Source: Prevotellaceae bacterium
GTDB lineage: Bacteria > Bacteroidota > Bacteroidia > Bacteroidales > UBA932
DNA length: 5,558 nucleotides
Direction: 5' to 3'
NCBI GenBank assembly: GCA_031288885.1
Contig: JAITQP010000106.1
Span: 1 to 5,558, forward strand
Part shown: piece by piece, positions 1 through 5,543 of the stretch
Layout: each line of letters opens with the position of its first letter
Position numbering within the stretch: position 1 is the first letter of the stretch
The notes under the pieces: generated by a model
Told to the model about the DNA's origin: nothing
Database searches by the model: none
What the model saw: only the letters and a program-made list of their open reading frames with translations
Translations under genes and position numbers: made by a program

Positions 1-492
1 CTTTTTGTGACCTCCTGCGAAAAAGAAGAGGCGGGCGGCACGGCAACCGAGGCAATGGCCGGCGAGTGGTACGTAACCGCTGTAGCCGTAGATGAGAGCG
101 GCGAGGTGGTCTATGAAGATGAAGACCTCTTTGGCATAGGGCATTTTCACCTCGACACCTACAACACCTCGGCCAACACCTCCACCGAAATGTGGATAGA
201 CGACAACACGAACTTCTGGGAGTTTAAGGTGAAAATCAAGGTTGACCTTGCCTCAAAGACGTTTGGAGCCACCGACGCCCAGAATGCGCACTACGATAAC
301 CCCGAAGACTGCTTGGTGACCATCACGAACGGCAAAATTTTGTACGGCGCGGCCACCACGCCCAGCAAAATGCCCGCCGACAGCATCGTGTTCAACGTAA
401 CCTTCAGCGACGACGATTATCCGGCGCAATACGGTTACGCCAGCTACCGTATTTCCGGCTACCGCTACACGGGGTTTGAGAACGACGACTGA
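1..492 (+). CDS. Small surface lipoprotein, putative lipid-binding hydrolase family (5' partial)
   Basis: The reading frame is open from the first base and ends at TGA 490-492, giving 163 visible codons. The first residues, LFVTSC, are the end of a lipoprotein signal peptide: V-T-S before Cys at codon 6 fits a lipobox, so the gene starts shortly before the window and only about 10-15 residues are missing. The GTG at 7-9 lies inside the signal peptide and is not the start. The mature part begins CEKEEAGGTATEAMAGEW, then has alternating hydrophobic beta-strand patterns, the stretch GAATTPSKMPADSIVFNVTF and a C-terminal ISGYRYTGF. From memory these match the Bacteroidales Lipid_bd family (PF12888, 'lipid-binding putative hydrolase'), which is usually about 165-175 aa; no enzyme activity is established. 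The K-E-E just after the Cys resembles a Bacteroidetes surface-export signal, so the protein is probably on the cell surface. It is convergent with the next gene and ends at the terminator at 514-546. Confidence 0.8.
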   Translation, partial: LFVTSCEKEEAGGTATEAMAGEWYVTAVAVDESGEVVYEDEDLFGIGHFHLDTYNTSANTSTEMWIDDNTNFWEFKVKIKVDLASKTFGATDAQNAHYDNPEDCLVTITNGKILYGAATTPSKMPADSIVFNVTFSDDDYPAQYGYASYRISGYRYTGFENDD

Positions 493-513
493 TGGCCAAT
501 GGAAAAAAGCAAA

Positions 514-546
514 AAAAGCCGCCCGAATGAGCTTCGGGCGGCTTTT
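514..546. terminator. Bidirectional rho-independent terminator
   Basis: There is a perfect 14-bp stem: arm AAAAGCCGCCCGAA (514-527), loop TGAGC (528-532), arm TTCGGGCGGCTTTT (533-546). On the plus strand the stem ends in TTTT, 21 bp after the stop codon of the lipid-binding lipoprotein. On the minus strand the stem runs into a T7 tract (A7 at 511-517), so it is at least as good for transcripts coming from the convergent operon on the right. It is a typical shared terminator between convergent genes. Confidence 0.9.
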
Positions 547-584
547 GCTGCGTAAATTGTGGGGCGACTAACGGCGCAAAAGAA

Positions 585-777
585 CACGGCAACCTCATTT
601 TCAACCTAATTCTTAAACAAAACTACCTCAGTAGCAGTGAGATATTTAGTTATGGTATATAAACCTCATTACCTCATTTTAAATGATGTTTAATGAGGTT
701 GGGGAGAGGATGTGTTGCAACATCTTGCTACTGAGGTAGTTTTGTTTAAGAATTAGGTTGTAAATGTGGTTGCTGTG
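585..777. repeat. Large inverted-repeat element (candidate MITE or structured DNA/RNA element)
   Basis: The arms 602-636 and 726-760 are perfect reverse complements over 35 bp. The match continues outward to 585-636 and 726-777 with three mismatches in the extra 17 bp, so 49 of 52 positions pair. The 89-bp centre (637-725) is AT-rich and holds its own hairpin, AACCTCATTA (662-671) with TAATGAGGTT (691-700), and a 10-bp palindrome TGTTGCAACA (713-722). No open reading frame of note lies inside. The size, arms and intergenic location fit a miniature inverted-repeat transposable element, but I see no target-site duplication at either boundary and no transposase. Alternatives are an invertible segment or a structured RNA. 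The inverted repeat is certain; its nature is open. Confidence 0.85.
714..744 (+). promoter_or_regulatory. Bacteroidetes-type promoter match in the right arm of the inverted repeat
   Basis: GTTG at 714-717 and TAGTTTTG at 737-744 are separated by 19 bp, which fits the known -33/-7 layout (TTTG, 19-21 bp, TAnnTTTG). The mirror copy of the -7 sequence in the left arm (618-625, minus strand) has no TTG-like partner at the right distance, so only the rightward promoter looks complete. The -33 half is in the unique centre and the -7 half in the repeat arm. Confidence 0.3.
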
Positions 778-785
778 CCAGCGTC

Positions 786-812
786 GCACGCTTCGCGTCA
801 TTGCGAGCGTGC
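786..812. repeat. GC-rich hairpin, first copy of a shared 17-base sequence
   Basis: GCACGCTTCGC (786-796) pairs with GCGAGCGTGC (803-812) with one bulged T; the loop is GTCATT (797-802). The 17 bases at 786-802 recur at 945-961 with two changes. The core CGTCATTGCGAGCG is similar, from memory, to short palindromic intergenic repeats that are scattered through many bacterial genomes, so this is probably one of a dispersed family. Confidence 0.6.
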
Positions 813-841
813 TAAAACCATACACCCTATAAAATCGTTAT

Positions 842-870
842 TTGAAAAAATTTATTGTCCTTTATATAAT
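842..870 (+). promoter_or_regulatory. Match to the E. coli-type sigma-70 promoter, probably fortuitous
   Basis: TTGAAA (842-847), 17 bp, TATAAT (865-870) is a near-perfect enteric sigma-70 promoter, placed only 16 bp before the terminator hairpin at 887. The Bacteroidetes housekeeping sigma factor normally uses TAnnTTTG instead, so it may not be read in this host, and a transcript from it would be only about 35 nt. It is recorded because the match is unusually good. Confidence 0.2.
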
Positions 871-886
871 GGAGCAAAGCGTATAG

Positions 887-913
887 GGGCGGGTTTCAAA
901 CCCGCCCTTTTTT
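887..913 (+). terminator. Terminator-like hairpin with T6 tail, plus strand
   Basis: GGGCGGGTTT (887-896) and AAACCCGCCC (898-907) are perfect complements around C897; in practice about 8 bp pair around a TTCAA loop. T6 follows at 908-913, so it can work as an intrinsic terminator for plus-strand transcripts. On the minus strand no T tract follows. No protein-coding gene on the plus strand ends here. The same GGGCGGGTTT palindrome is, from memory, common as a dispersed intergenic repeat in environmental bacteria, so it may be a repeat as well as a terminator. Confidence 0.6.
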
Positions 914-922
914 GTGCATTGA

Positions 923-961
923 GCGCACGTGCAGGTGCATCATTGCACGCTTTGCGCCATT
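923..961. repeat. Imperfect hairpin, second copy of the shared 17-base sequence
   Basis: GCGCACGTGCA (923-933) pairs with TGCACG (944-949) and TGCGC (953-957), with three unpaired bases CTT (950-952) and a 10-nt loop. Positions 945-961, GCACGCTTTGCGCCATT, match 786-802 at 15 of 17 positions. It lies directly before the heptanucleotide repeats and overlaps their first bases. Confidence 0.5.
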
Positions 962-992
962 AATCATTAATCATTAACCATTAATCACTAAC
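958..992. repeat. Tandem heptanucleotide repeat, five units
   Basis: Five 7-bp units run head to tail: CATTAAT, CATTAAT, CATTAAC, CATTAAT, CACTAAC. The last base overlaps the first base of the stop codon (992-994) of the minus-strand lipoprotein gene, so the array sits immediately 3' of that gene. Copy-number change here would not alter the protein. Similar AT-rich heptamer arrays are, from memory, frequent in intergenic DNA of Bacteroidetes and cyanobacteria; no function is known to me. Confidence 0.8.
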
Positions 993-2476
993 TAATAGTC
1001 CGTGTTTTGCGGGTCAAAGTTTGTCCAGCCGGAGGCCCAGCTGGTGGTTGCCGTTTCGGTGGGGCCAAATGCGCCAATGTAGGTTACCTTATCAAAGCCG
1101 GAGGCTACCTTGGCGTTTGTCCACGTTGCACCCGTAGCCAGCGGGCTTCCGCTCTGCGGGAACGCCAGCGGCGAGGTGAGGGTGAGCGGGTTGCCGCTGA
1201 GCTGCAAATCGCTGATGGTGGCAAAGAGGCGGTTGCCCAGCGCGGCTGTGCGGAAGTAGCTGGGCGTAAACGAGCTGTCGGCAGCGTCGGGGCTGTACAC
1301 CGTGCTGTTTGTCCAGTACTGCTTGTCCTGAAAAGGCTTTACCGTGCCGGCAATGACGCAGCTGGCCACGTTGAGGTCGCCCGCCGTTGCTCCGGCTTGC
1401 GTGGCGCTGCTCTTGTCGTTTTCGATGATTAGCCCGATGGGGAAGGCGGCCACGAGCGAGTTGAAGATGCTCAGCTGCGTGTTGCGGCGCAGGTGTAGCC
1501 CCGCCTGAAAGCGGGCGCCGCCGGAGGGGCTACCGCCGGTGGCGGCTTGGTCGGTGTAGCTCGTGGGGTTGGCCACCGGCCCAAAGAGGCTCACGTTGGC
1601 AAACACGGCGCCGGTGCGCGGGGTTTGGGTGGAGGCGGCGGCGTCGTTGTCCGACTCAAAGCCGTTGGAGGCCGACTTGTCGCCGATTTGCGGGTCACGC
1701 ACGCCCAGCGCAAACTGTATCTTTCCGCTAAAGCCGTTGTCGGTATCAAAGTCGTCGTCCCAGCCGCGGAACGCAATAAGGTGCTTGGCGTTGACCGTTC
1801 CGCCAAACCACTCAAAGGAGTCGTCGCCGGAGTAGGACACCTGCACGTAGTCAACCGTTGTGCCCGAGCCCACCGAGCCAAAGGTGATGCCGTTGATTTC
1901 GTTGTCCTGCGCGTACTCAATGCCGGCAAACTCCACGCGCACGTACTTCAGCACGCCGGAGTTGTCGTCGCTCACGGTGCCGCCGTGCTTTGAGCGCACG
2001 CCGCCCTCAATGCTTTGCTCGGATAGGTTGTTGGACGCTTTCCCCAGCAGGATAATGCCGCCCCAGTCGCCCGCCTTGCGCTTGCCCTTCTCCTGCGCGG
2101 AGGTAAACACAATGGGGCGCTCCTTTGTCCCCTCCGCTATGAGCTTTCCGCCTTTCTCCACAATCAGCGAGCCCTTGCTCTCCTTGTCGCCCTTGATGAT
2201 AACGCCCGCCTCTATGGTGAGCGTTACGCCGTCCGTTACGTAAACAAACCCTTTCAGGTTGTAGGTGTTGGGGTACTTCAAGGTTTTGTCTGCCTTGATT
2301 TCGTAGGCCTCTGACCCGTCGCCGAGGTCAAGCGTTGTTTCGTCGGTGCTGTTGTCGTCATCGTCGCTGTTGCAGCTGCTGCAAAGCAGGGCGGCGCTGA
2401 AAAGGAGGGCGCTACCCATCGTTAGAATACCTGTCTTCATGCTTCTGTTGCTCGTTGTTTTGATGGCTGTTTTCAT
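992..2476 (-). CDS. Surface lipoprotein, beta-helix-like partner of a TonB-dependent receptor
   Basis: This predicted 494-aa lipoprotein begins MKTAIKTTSN, followed by a hydrophobic segment and LLCSSC, with lipidated Cys at residue 35. CNSDDDD follows; an SDDDD-type acidic run is the described surface-export signal of Bacteroides lipoproteins, so the protein should sit on the cell surface. I chose the ATG at 2474-2476; the longer frame to 2536 would start inside a hairpin and adds an N/K-rich tail encoded by the A-rich leader. The body has short beta-strand and glycine turns typical of right-handed beta-helices (GVTLTIEAGVIIKG, GDWGGIILLGKA at 136-147), then conserved SYSGDDSFEWFGG (214-226), DDDFDTDNGFSG (240-251) and SNGFESDND (270-278), and ends GWTNFDPQNTDY. 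From memory this is a widespread Bacteroidota family often encoded beside a TonB receptor and sometimes misnamed 'multidrug transporter'; no membrane helices support that name. The Asp clusters could bind metal. Role inferred: capture of an unknown ligand for the receptor encoded upstream. Confidence 0.8.
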   Translation of the reverse strand: MKTAIKTTSNRSMKTGILTMGSALLFSAALLCSSCNSDDDDNSTDETTLDLGDGSEAYEIKADKTLKYPNTYNLKGFVYVTDGVTLTIEAGVIIKGDKESKGSLIVEKGGKLIAEGTKERPIVFTSAQEKGKRKAGDWGGIILLGKASNNLSEQSIEGGVRSKHGGTVSDDNSGVLKYVRVEFAGIEYAQDNEINGITFGSVGSGTTVDYVQVSYSGDDSFEWFGGTVNAKHLIAFRGWDDDFDTDNGFSGKIQFALGVRDPQIGDKSASNGFESDNDAAASTQTPRTGAVFANVSLFGPVANPTSYTDQAATGGSPSGGARFQAGLHLRRNTQLSIFNSLVAAFPIGLIIENDKSSATQAGATAGDLNVASCVIAGTVKPFQDKQYWTNSTVYSPDAADSSFTPSYFRTAALGNRLFATISDLQLSGNPLTLTSPLAFPQSGSPLATGATWTNAKVASGFDKVTYIGAFGPTETATTSWASGWTNFDPQNTDY

Positions 2477-2493
2477 TTTTTTTGGTTTTTTTT
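2477..2493 (-). promoter_or_regulatory. A-rich leader of the lipoprotein gene
   Basis: In mRNA sense the bases just before the ATG are A8-CC-A7, with no Shine-Dalgarno sequence. A-rich, SD-less leaders are usual for highly translated Bacteroidetes genes, and this supports the start at 2476. No TAnnTTTG is present between 2477 and 2563, which favours co-transcription with the receptor gene. Confidence 0.5.
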
Positions 2494-2525
2494 GTTTGTA
2501 ATTGTTGTTATTGGTTGGTTTATAC

Positions 2526-2559
2526 AACCCCAGCAAGGCGTTGACGCCCTGTTGGGGTT
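2526..2559 (-). other. Strong stem-loop between the two operon genes, no U tract
   Basis: Arms 2526-2540 and 2545-2559 form 15 pairs with one G-T wobble and one A-C mismatch around a TTGA loop (plus-strand sense). In the minus-strand mRNA it begins 4 nt after the receptor stop codon and ends 49 nt before the lipoprotein ATG. No T tract follows on either strand, so it is not a standard terminator. It probably shields the receptor mRNA 3' end from exonucleases, sets the ratio of the two proteins, or acts as a leaky attenuator. Confidence 0.6.
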
Positions 2560-2563
2560 AGCG

Positions 2564-5434
2564 TTATCGTATTTTCCACCGTATTCCTACGGAAAAATGC
2601 TGCCCCGGGTTGTAGCGCCGCGTGATTTGCTCGCGCTGGTGCTCCGCTCCGTCGTCGCGGCGGAAGACGGGGAACTGCTTATACACCACATTTTCCGAAA
2701 AAATATCCTTGATGGAGCAGCGGAGCTCAAGGGCTTGCCCGATGGCCTTGCTGAGCGAAAAGTCGAGCGCGTTGCGCGGCATTTCGTAGGTGTTGGGGAT
2801 GTGGGAGTTTACGTCGTTGTTGTCGGCGCTGTTGAACTTCCCCAGCCCCACTATGCGCTTGCCGATGCGGTTGTAGAGCAGCGATGCGCTCAGCCCGTAC
2901 TTGGGCGACCGGTAGTACAGCCCCGCGTTGACAACGTAGGGCGACTGCCCCTGCATGGGGCGGTCGGGCTCGGAGACCACCTCGCCCGCCATGAGCTGCA
3001 CGCGGCTTTCGATGAGGGCGGCGTTGAGCGCCAGCGAAAAGTTGGGCATGCCCGCAAAGTCCAGCGTTTTCTGCACGTCCACCTCCACGCCGAAGTTTCG
3101 GGCGGACTTGGCGTTTTCGTAGCAGTAGCGCAGCGTTCCGCCCATGTCGATAAACGTCCACTCGATGGGGTTGGCAAAGCGCTTGTAGAACACGCCAAAG
3201 CTCACGGTTTCGCCCCTGTTGGGGTAGAGCTCGTAGCGCAGGTCAAAGTTGTGGATGGAGGCGGTTTTGAGGTTTTCGTTGCCGCCAATTTCGCTAAAGA
3301 GGTCAAAGTCGAAGTACACGGCGGGCGACATTTCGCGCACCTCCGGCCGGTTGAGCGACCGCCCGTAGGCCGCCCGCAGCTGCTGCGCTTCGGAGAGCCG
3401 GTAGGTGAGGTTGACGGACGGCAGCAGGTCAAAATCGGTGGTTGTCCTCGCGCTGAGCAGGGTTACAGCTGGCGCAAGGGAGCGGTCGCGGGAGAGCTCG
3501 GTGGCGTGATGCTCCACCCGCACGCCTGCGTAGATGCTGAAGCGCCCCAGCGGCACGTCAACGGCGGCGTAGGCTGCCGCGTGCCGCACGGTGGCGGCGT
3601 AGGCGCTGGTTTTGATGGACAGCTCCTCTACGTACACCTTGTCTGCGCTGAGGTACTCGGGGGAGAGCATTTCCTCCACCGGCAGCAAGAGGTAGGCGTT
3701 GGAGCGGAAGGCGTGGTCGAGCTTTTCGTAGCGGTAGGTGAACTCCCGCGGGGTGTAGCTTCGCGTGTGGTATTCGCCGTAGGCGCCCGCCTTAATAACG
3801 GGGAGGATGCCAAGCCCGCCCGCGCTGTCTCCCGCCGCCGCCTCTCCGCCAAAGTCGTACTTGTAGCTCAGCGCGGCGGATACGGTGTTGTCGTGCAGGT
3901 TTTGGAAGTAGCGGCTCACGTTGTCGTTGCCCACCACGGCGGGCGGCGCGTCGCTCACGCTGCCCATCCCCGCTTGGTTGGTCACAATGCGTCGGTCGGG
4001 CTCGTCCTTGCGGGCGTAGGCGTATCCGGCGTCCCACGAGAGCGCTTGCGCGGGCGTGAGGTCGTGCGTCCCCGCCAGCTGCCCGTTGTAGGTGAGGCGC
4101 GAGGTGTACTGCATTTCGGTTTGCTCGCGGTAGTAGGGGCTGCTCATGTCCTTCACGCCGGTGCGCTCCGTGAGGCGGTTTCGGCCAAGGATGTTGAGCA
4201 GGTTTTTAAATTCGAGGCGGTGCGACGGGTTGAGCGCCAGCGACCAGCAGCTGAGCGCCCCCAAGCGGGCGTCGTTGGAGTAGCGGTTGTCGCGGTAGCT
4301 GTCGAGGGGCGTGGGCTTGTCCGCCGCGGCGTTGTAGATGCCGTAGCGGGCGTTGGTCATGCCGCCAATGGAGGAAAAGGTGTTGCTGTAGCTCACCGCC
4401 GTGATGACGCCCGCCTGCCTGCCGTCCTTCAGCGCAATGCGCTGCGCCGCCGTGAGCGACAGCCGCTGGTCGGGTAGGGGGGTGATGGTTTTGATGCGCC
4501 AGTCGTTGTTGAAGCCCTCCCGCGAGAGGCGGGTAACGCCGTCGGGGTCGCCGTCGGGCTTGGGGAAGTGCTGGGGGAAGTTGTCCGGCAGGGCGCGCTT
4601 GCTGTCGAAGCCCAGCACGTCGGTGGCGCTGCCCGAGTTGATGCGGAAGCTCCGCCCCGCCGTGCTCACGTTAAAGCCCGTCTGGTAGCTCACCTCCACG
4701 AGGTTTTCGTCGGGGACGCTCTTGGAGGTAATCTTCACAAATCCCCCCGAAAAGTCGGCGGGGATTTCGGGCGAGGGCGACTTGTACACCACCAAGTTGT
4801 CTATCTGGCTGCTGGGGACGAGGTCGAAGGGGAAAGCGCGGCTGTCGGTTTCGGTGCTGGGCGCCGACAGCCCGTTAATCCACGCGTTGTTGTAGCGCTG
4901 CGACAGCCCCCGCACGATGATAAGCCGGTCGTCGATGATGCTCACGCCCGATATTCGGCGCATGACCTCCGCCGCCACCCTGTCCGGCCCCTTGGCGATT
5001 TGCGCCCCCGACATCCCGCTGGCCACCTGCGGCATTGACCGTATGCTCTGCACCATGCCGACCTCCGCGCTGCGGCGCACGGCGCCCTTCACCACCACCT
5101 CGTCCAGCGTGAGCGCCTCCTCCTCCATCCCGATGCTCAGGCGCGTGACCTCGTCCGTCAGGCGGCACTCCGCCTCCAGCGGCTTGTAGGACATGCAGCG
5201 GATTTGCAGCGTGCAGGCGTCCCGCTCGAGGTTTTCGAGGAGGAAGCGTCCGTCCGCGCCCGTCATGGCGCTCCGCCCCGTGCCCTTTACCAGCACCGCC
5301 GCGCCCACCACCGGCTCCAGCGTTTTGGCGCTGTGCACAAACCCCTCCACCCTCTTTTTGGTGGGCGCTCCGCCCGCGTAAATCGGGCAAAGCGCTACCG
5401 CCGCCGCAAGCAATATTAACCTTAACGTATTCAT
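2564..5434 (-). CDS. TonB-dependent outer-membrane receptor with carboxypeptidase-regulatory-like domain
   Basis: This predicted 956-aa receptor imports an unknown substrate across the outer membrane with energy from TonB-ExbBD. In order: signal peptide MNTLRLILLAAAVALCPIYA (1-20), a beta-sandwich CarboxypepD_reg-like domain (about 28-104; KRVEGFVHSAKTLEPVVGAAVLVKG...GADGRFLLENL), the TonB box LDEVVV (110-115), a plug domain (about 127-242; AAEVMRRISGVSIIDDRLIIVRG, RYNNAWINGL, IDNLVVYKSPSPEIPADFSGG), then a long beta-barrel with aromatic strands to the end, GIRWKIR. The plug wording places it among Oar-like receptors and apart from classical SusC (no SusD gene follows). The C-terminus ends K-I-R where many barrels end in Phe. 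The start at 5432-5434 is chosen because the longer frame to 5518 begins upstream of the likely -7 element at 5475-5482 and lacks a signal peptide at its N-terminus. It appears intact. The lipoprotein gene follows 87 bp downstream and is probably co-transcribed. Confidence 0.92.
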   Translation of the reverse strand: MNTLRLILLAAAVALCPIYAGGAPTKKRVEGFVHSAKTLEPVVGAAVLVKGTGRSAMTGADGRFLLENLERDACTLQIRCMSYKPLEAECRLTDEVTRLSIGMEEEALTLDEVVVKGAVRRSAEVGMVQSIRSMPQVASGMSGAQIAKGPDRVAAEVMRRISGVSIIDDRLIIVRGLSQRYNNAWINGLSAPSTETDSRAFPFDLVPSSQIDNLVVYKSPSPEIPADFSGGFVKITSKSVPDENLVEVSYQTGFNVSTAGRSFRINSGSATDVLGFDSKRALPDNFPQHFPKPDGDPDGVTRLSREGFNNDWRIKTITPLPDQRLSLTAAQRIALKDGRQAGVITAVSYSNTFSSIGGMTNARYGIYNAAADKPTPLDSYRDNRYSNDARLGALSCWSLALNPSHRLEFKNLLNILGRNRLTERTGVKDMSSPYYREQTEMQYTSRLTYNGQLAGTHDLTPAQALSWDAGYAYARKDEPDRRIVTNQAGMGSVSDAPPAVVGNDNVSRYFQNLHDNTVSAALSYKYDFGGEAAAGDSAGGLGILPVIKAGAYGEYHTRSYTPREFTYRYEKLDHAFRSNAYLLLPVEEMLSPEYLSADKVYVEELSIKTSAYAATVRHAAAYAAVDVPLGRFSIYAGVRVEHHATELSRDRSLAPAVTLLSARTTTDFDLLPSVNLTYRLSEAQQLRAAYGRSLNRPEVREMSPAVYFDFDLFSEIGGNENLKTASIHNFDLRYELYPNRGETVSFGVFYKRFANPIEWTFIDMGGTLRYCYENAKSARNFGVEVDVQKTLDFAGMPNFSLALNAALIESRVQLMAGEVVSEPDRPMQGQSPYVVNAGLYYRSPKYGLSASLLYNRIGKRIVGLGKFNSADNNDVNSHIPNTYEMPRNALDFSLSKAIGQALELRCSIKDIFSENVVYKQFPVFRRDDGAEHQREQITRRYNPGQHFSVGIRWKIR

Positions 5435-5474
5435 GCCGTATAGTAACCCTAAAACGATTTGTTGTTTTACGCCG

Positions 5475-5482
5475 CAAAGGTA
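5475..5482 (-). promoter_or_regulatory. -7 promoter element of the receptor operon
   Basis: On the minus strand the sequence reads TACCTTTG, an exact match to the Bacteroidetes -7 consensus TAnnTTTG. Transcription should start about 5 nt further, near 5469, leaving a leader of about 35 nt before the ATG at 5434. No TTTG or TTG is found 19-21 bp upstream (about 5501-5506), so the -33 contact is weak and the promoter may need an activator. Confidence 0.6.
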
Positions 5483-5494
5483 TATGGCTAATGC

Positions 5495-5543
5495 TACGGG
5501 GTGATTACGGAAATGCAAATGTTGCGCTACGGAAAAGATACGG
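5495..5543 (-). promoter_or_regulatory. Four helically phased TACGG boxes (candidate operator)
   Basis: TACGG occurs on the plus strand at 5495-5499, 5506-5510, 5528-5532 and 5539-5543, with start-to-start distances of 11, 22 and 11 bp. The set can be read as two pairs 33 bp apart, each beginning GCTACGG. In promoter orientation the boxes (CCGTA) begin 13 bp upstream of the -7 element and cover the place where a -33 element should be. All lie on about the same helix face, as expected for cooperative binding of a regulator. The regulator is unknown and the region continues to the window edge. Confidence 0.4.

Larger units (their letters stand above)
749..913 (+). ncRNA. Possible small RNA between the inverted repeat and a terminator
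   Basis: A match to the Bacteroidetes promoter lies at 714-744: GTTG (714-717, 3 of 4 to TTTG), a 19-bp spacer, then TAGTTTTG (737-744), an exact TAnnTTTG. Transcription would start near 749-751 and run to the hairpin and T6 tail at 887-913, giving about 165 nt. The body contains the hairpin at 786-812. No convincing protein is encoded: the open frame at 766-963 runs through the hairpins and repeats and looks like chance. A + strand terminator with no + strand gene in front of it is the main argument for a transcript. This is inferred from promoter and terminator only; it could be repeat-derived noise. Confidence 0.2.

Noticed and set aside
404..604. 66-codon open frame on the minus strand
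   Set aside because: It spans the end of the first gene and the bidirectional terminator, which a real gene would not do.
585..777. Retron, CRISPR or tRNA-like element at the inverted repeat
   Set aside because: There is no reverse transcriptase or cas gene nearby, no repeated spacer pattern, and no cloverleaf or CCA end.
766..963. 65-codon open frame on the plus strand in the intergenic gap
   Set aside because: It runs through two hairpins and the GGGCGGGTTT palindrome, and its product shows no protein-like pattern; it is translated repeat sequence.
2492..4477. Long 661-codon open frame on the plus strand, antisense to the receptor
   Set aside because: It is V/G/R/A-rich low-information sequence with no recognisable domain, created by the GC-rich codons of the receptor on the other strand. 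The receptor frame has clear domains along its whole length.
5369..5434. Lipoprotein signal in the receptor (Cys in VALCPIYA)
   Set aside because: Leu at -1 does not fit a lipobox, and TonB receptors use signal peptidase I; P-I-Y-A is a better cleavage site.
4875..5477. 200-codon open frame on the minus strand overlapping the receptor in another frame
   Set aside because: It is G/R/A-rich with no domain, and it is a frame shadow of the receptor N-terminal region.
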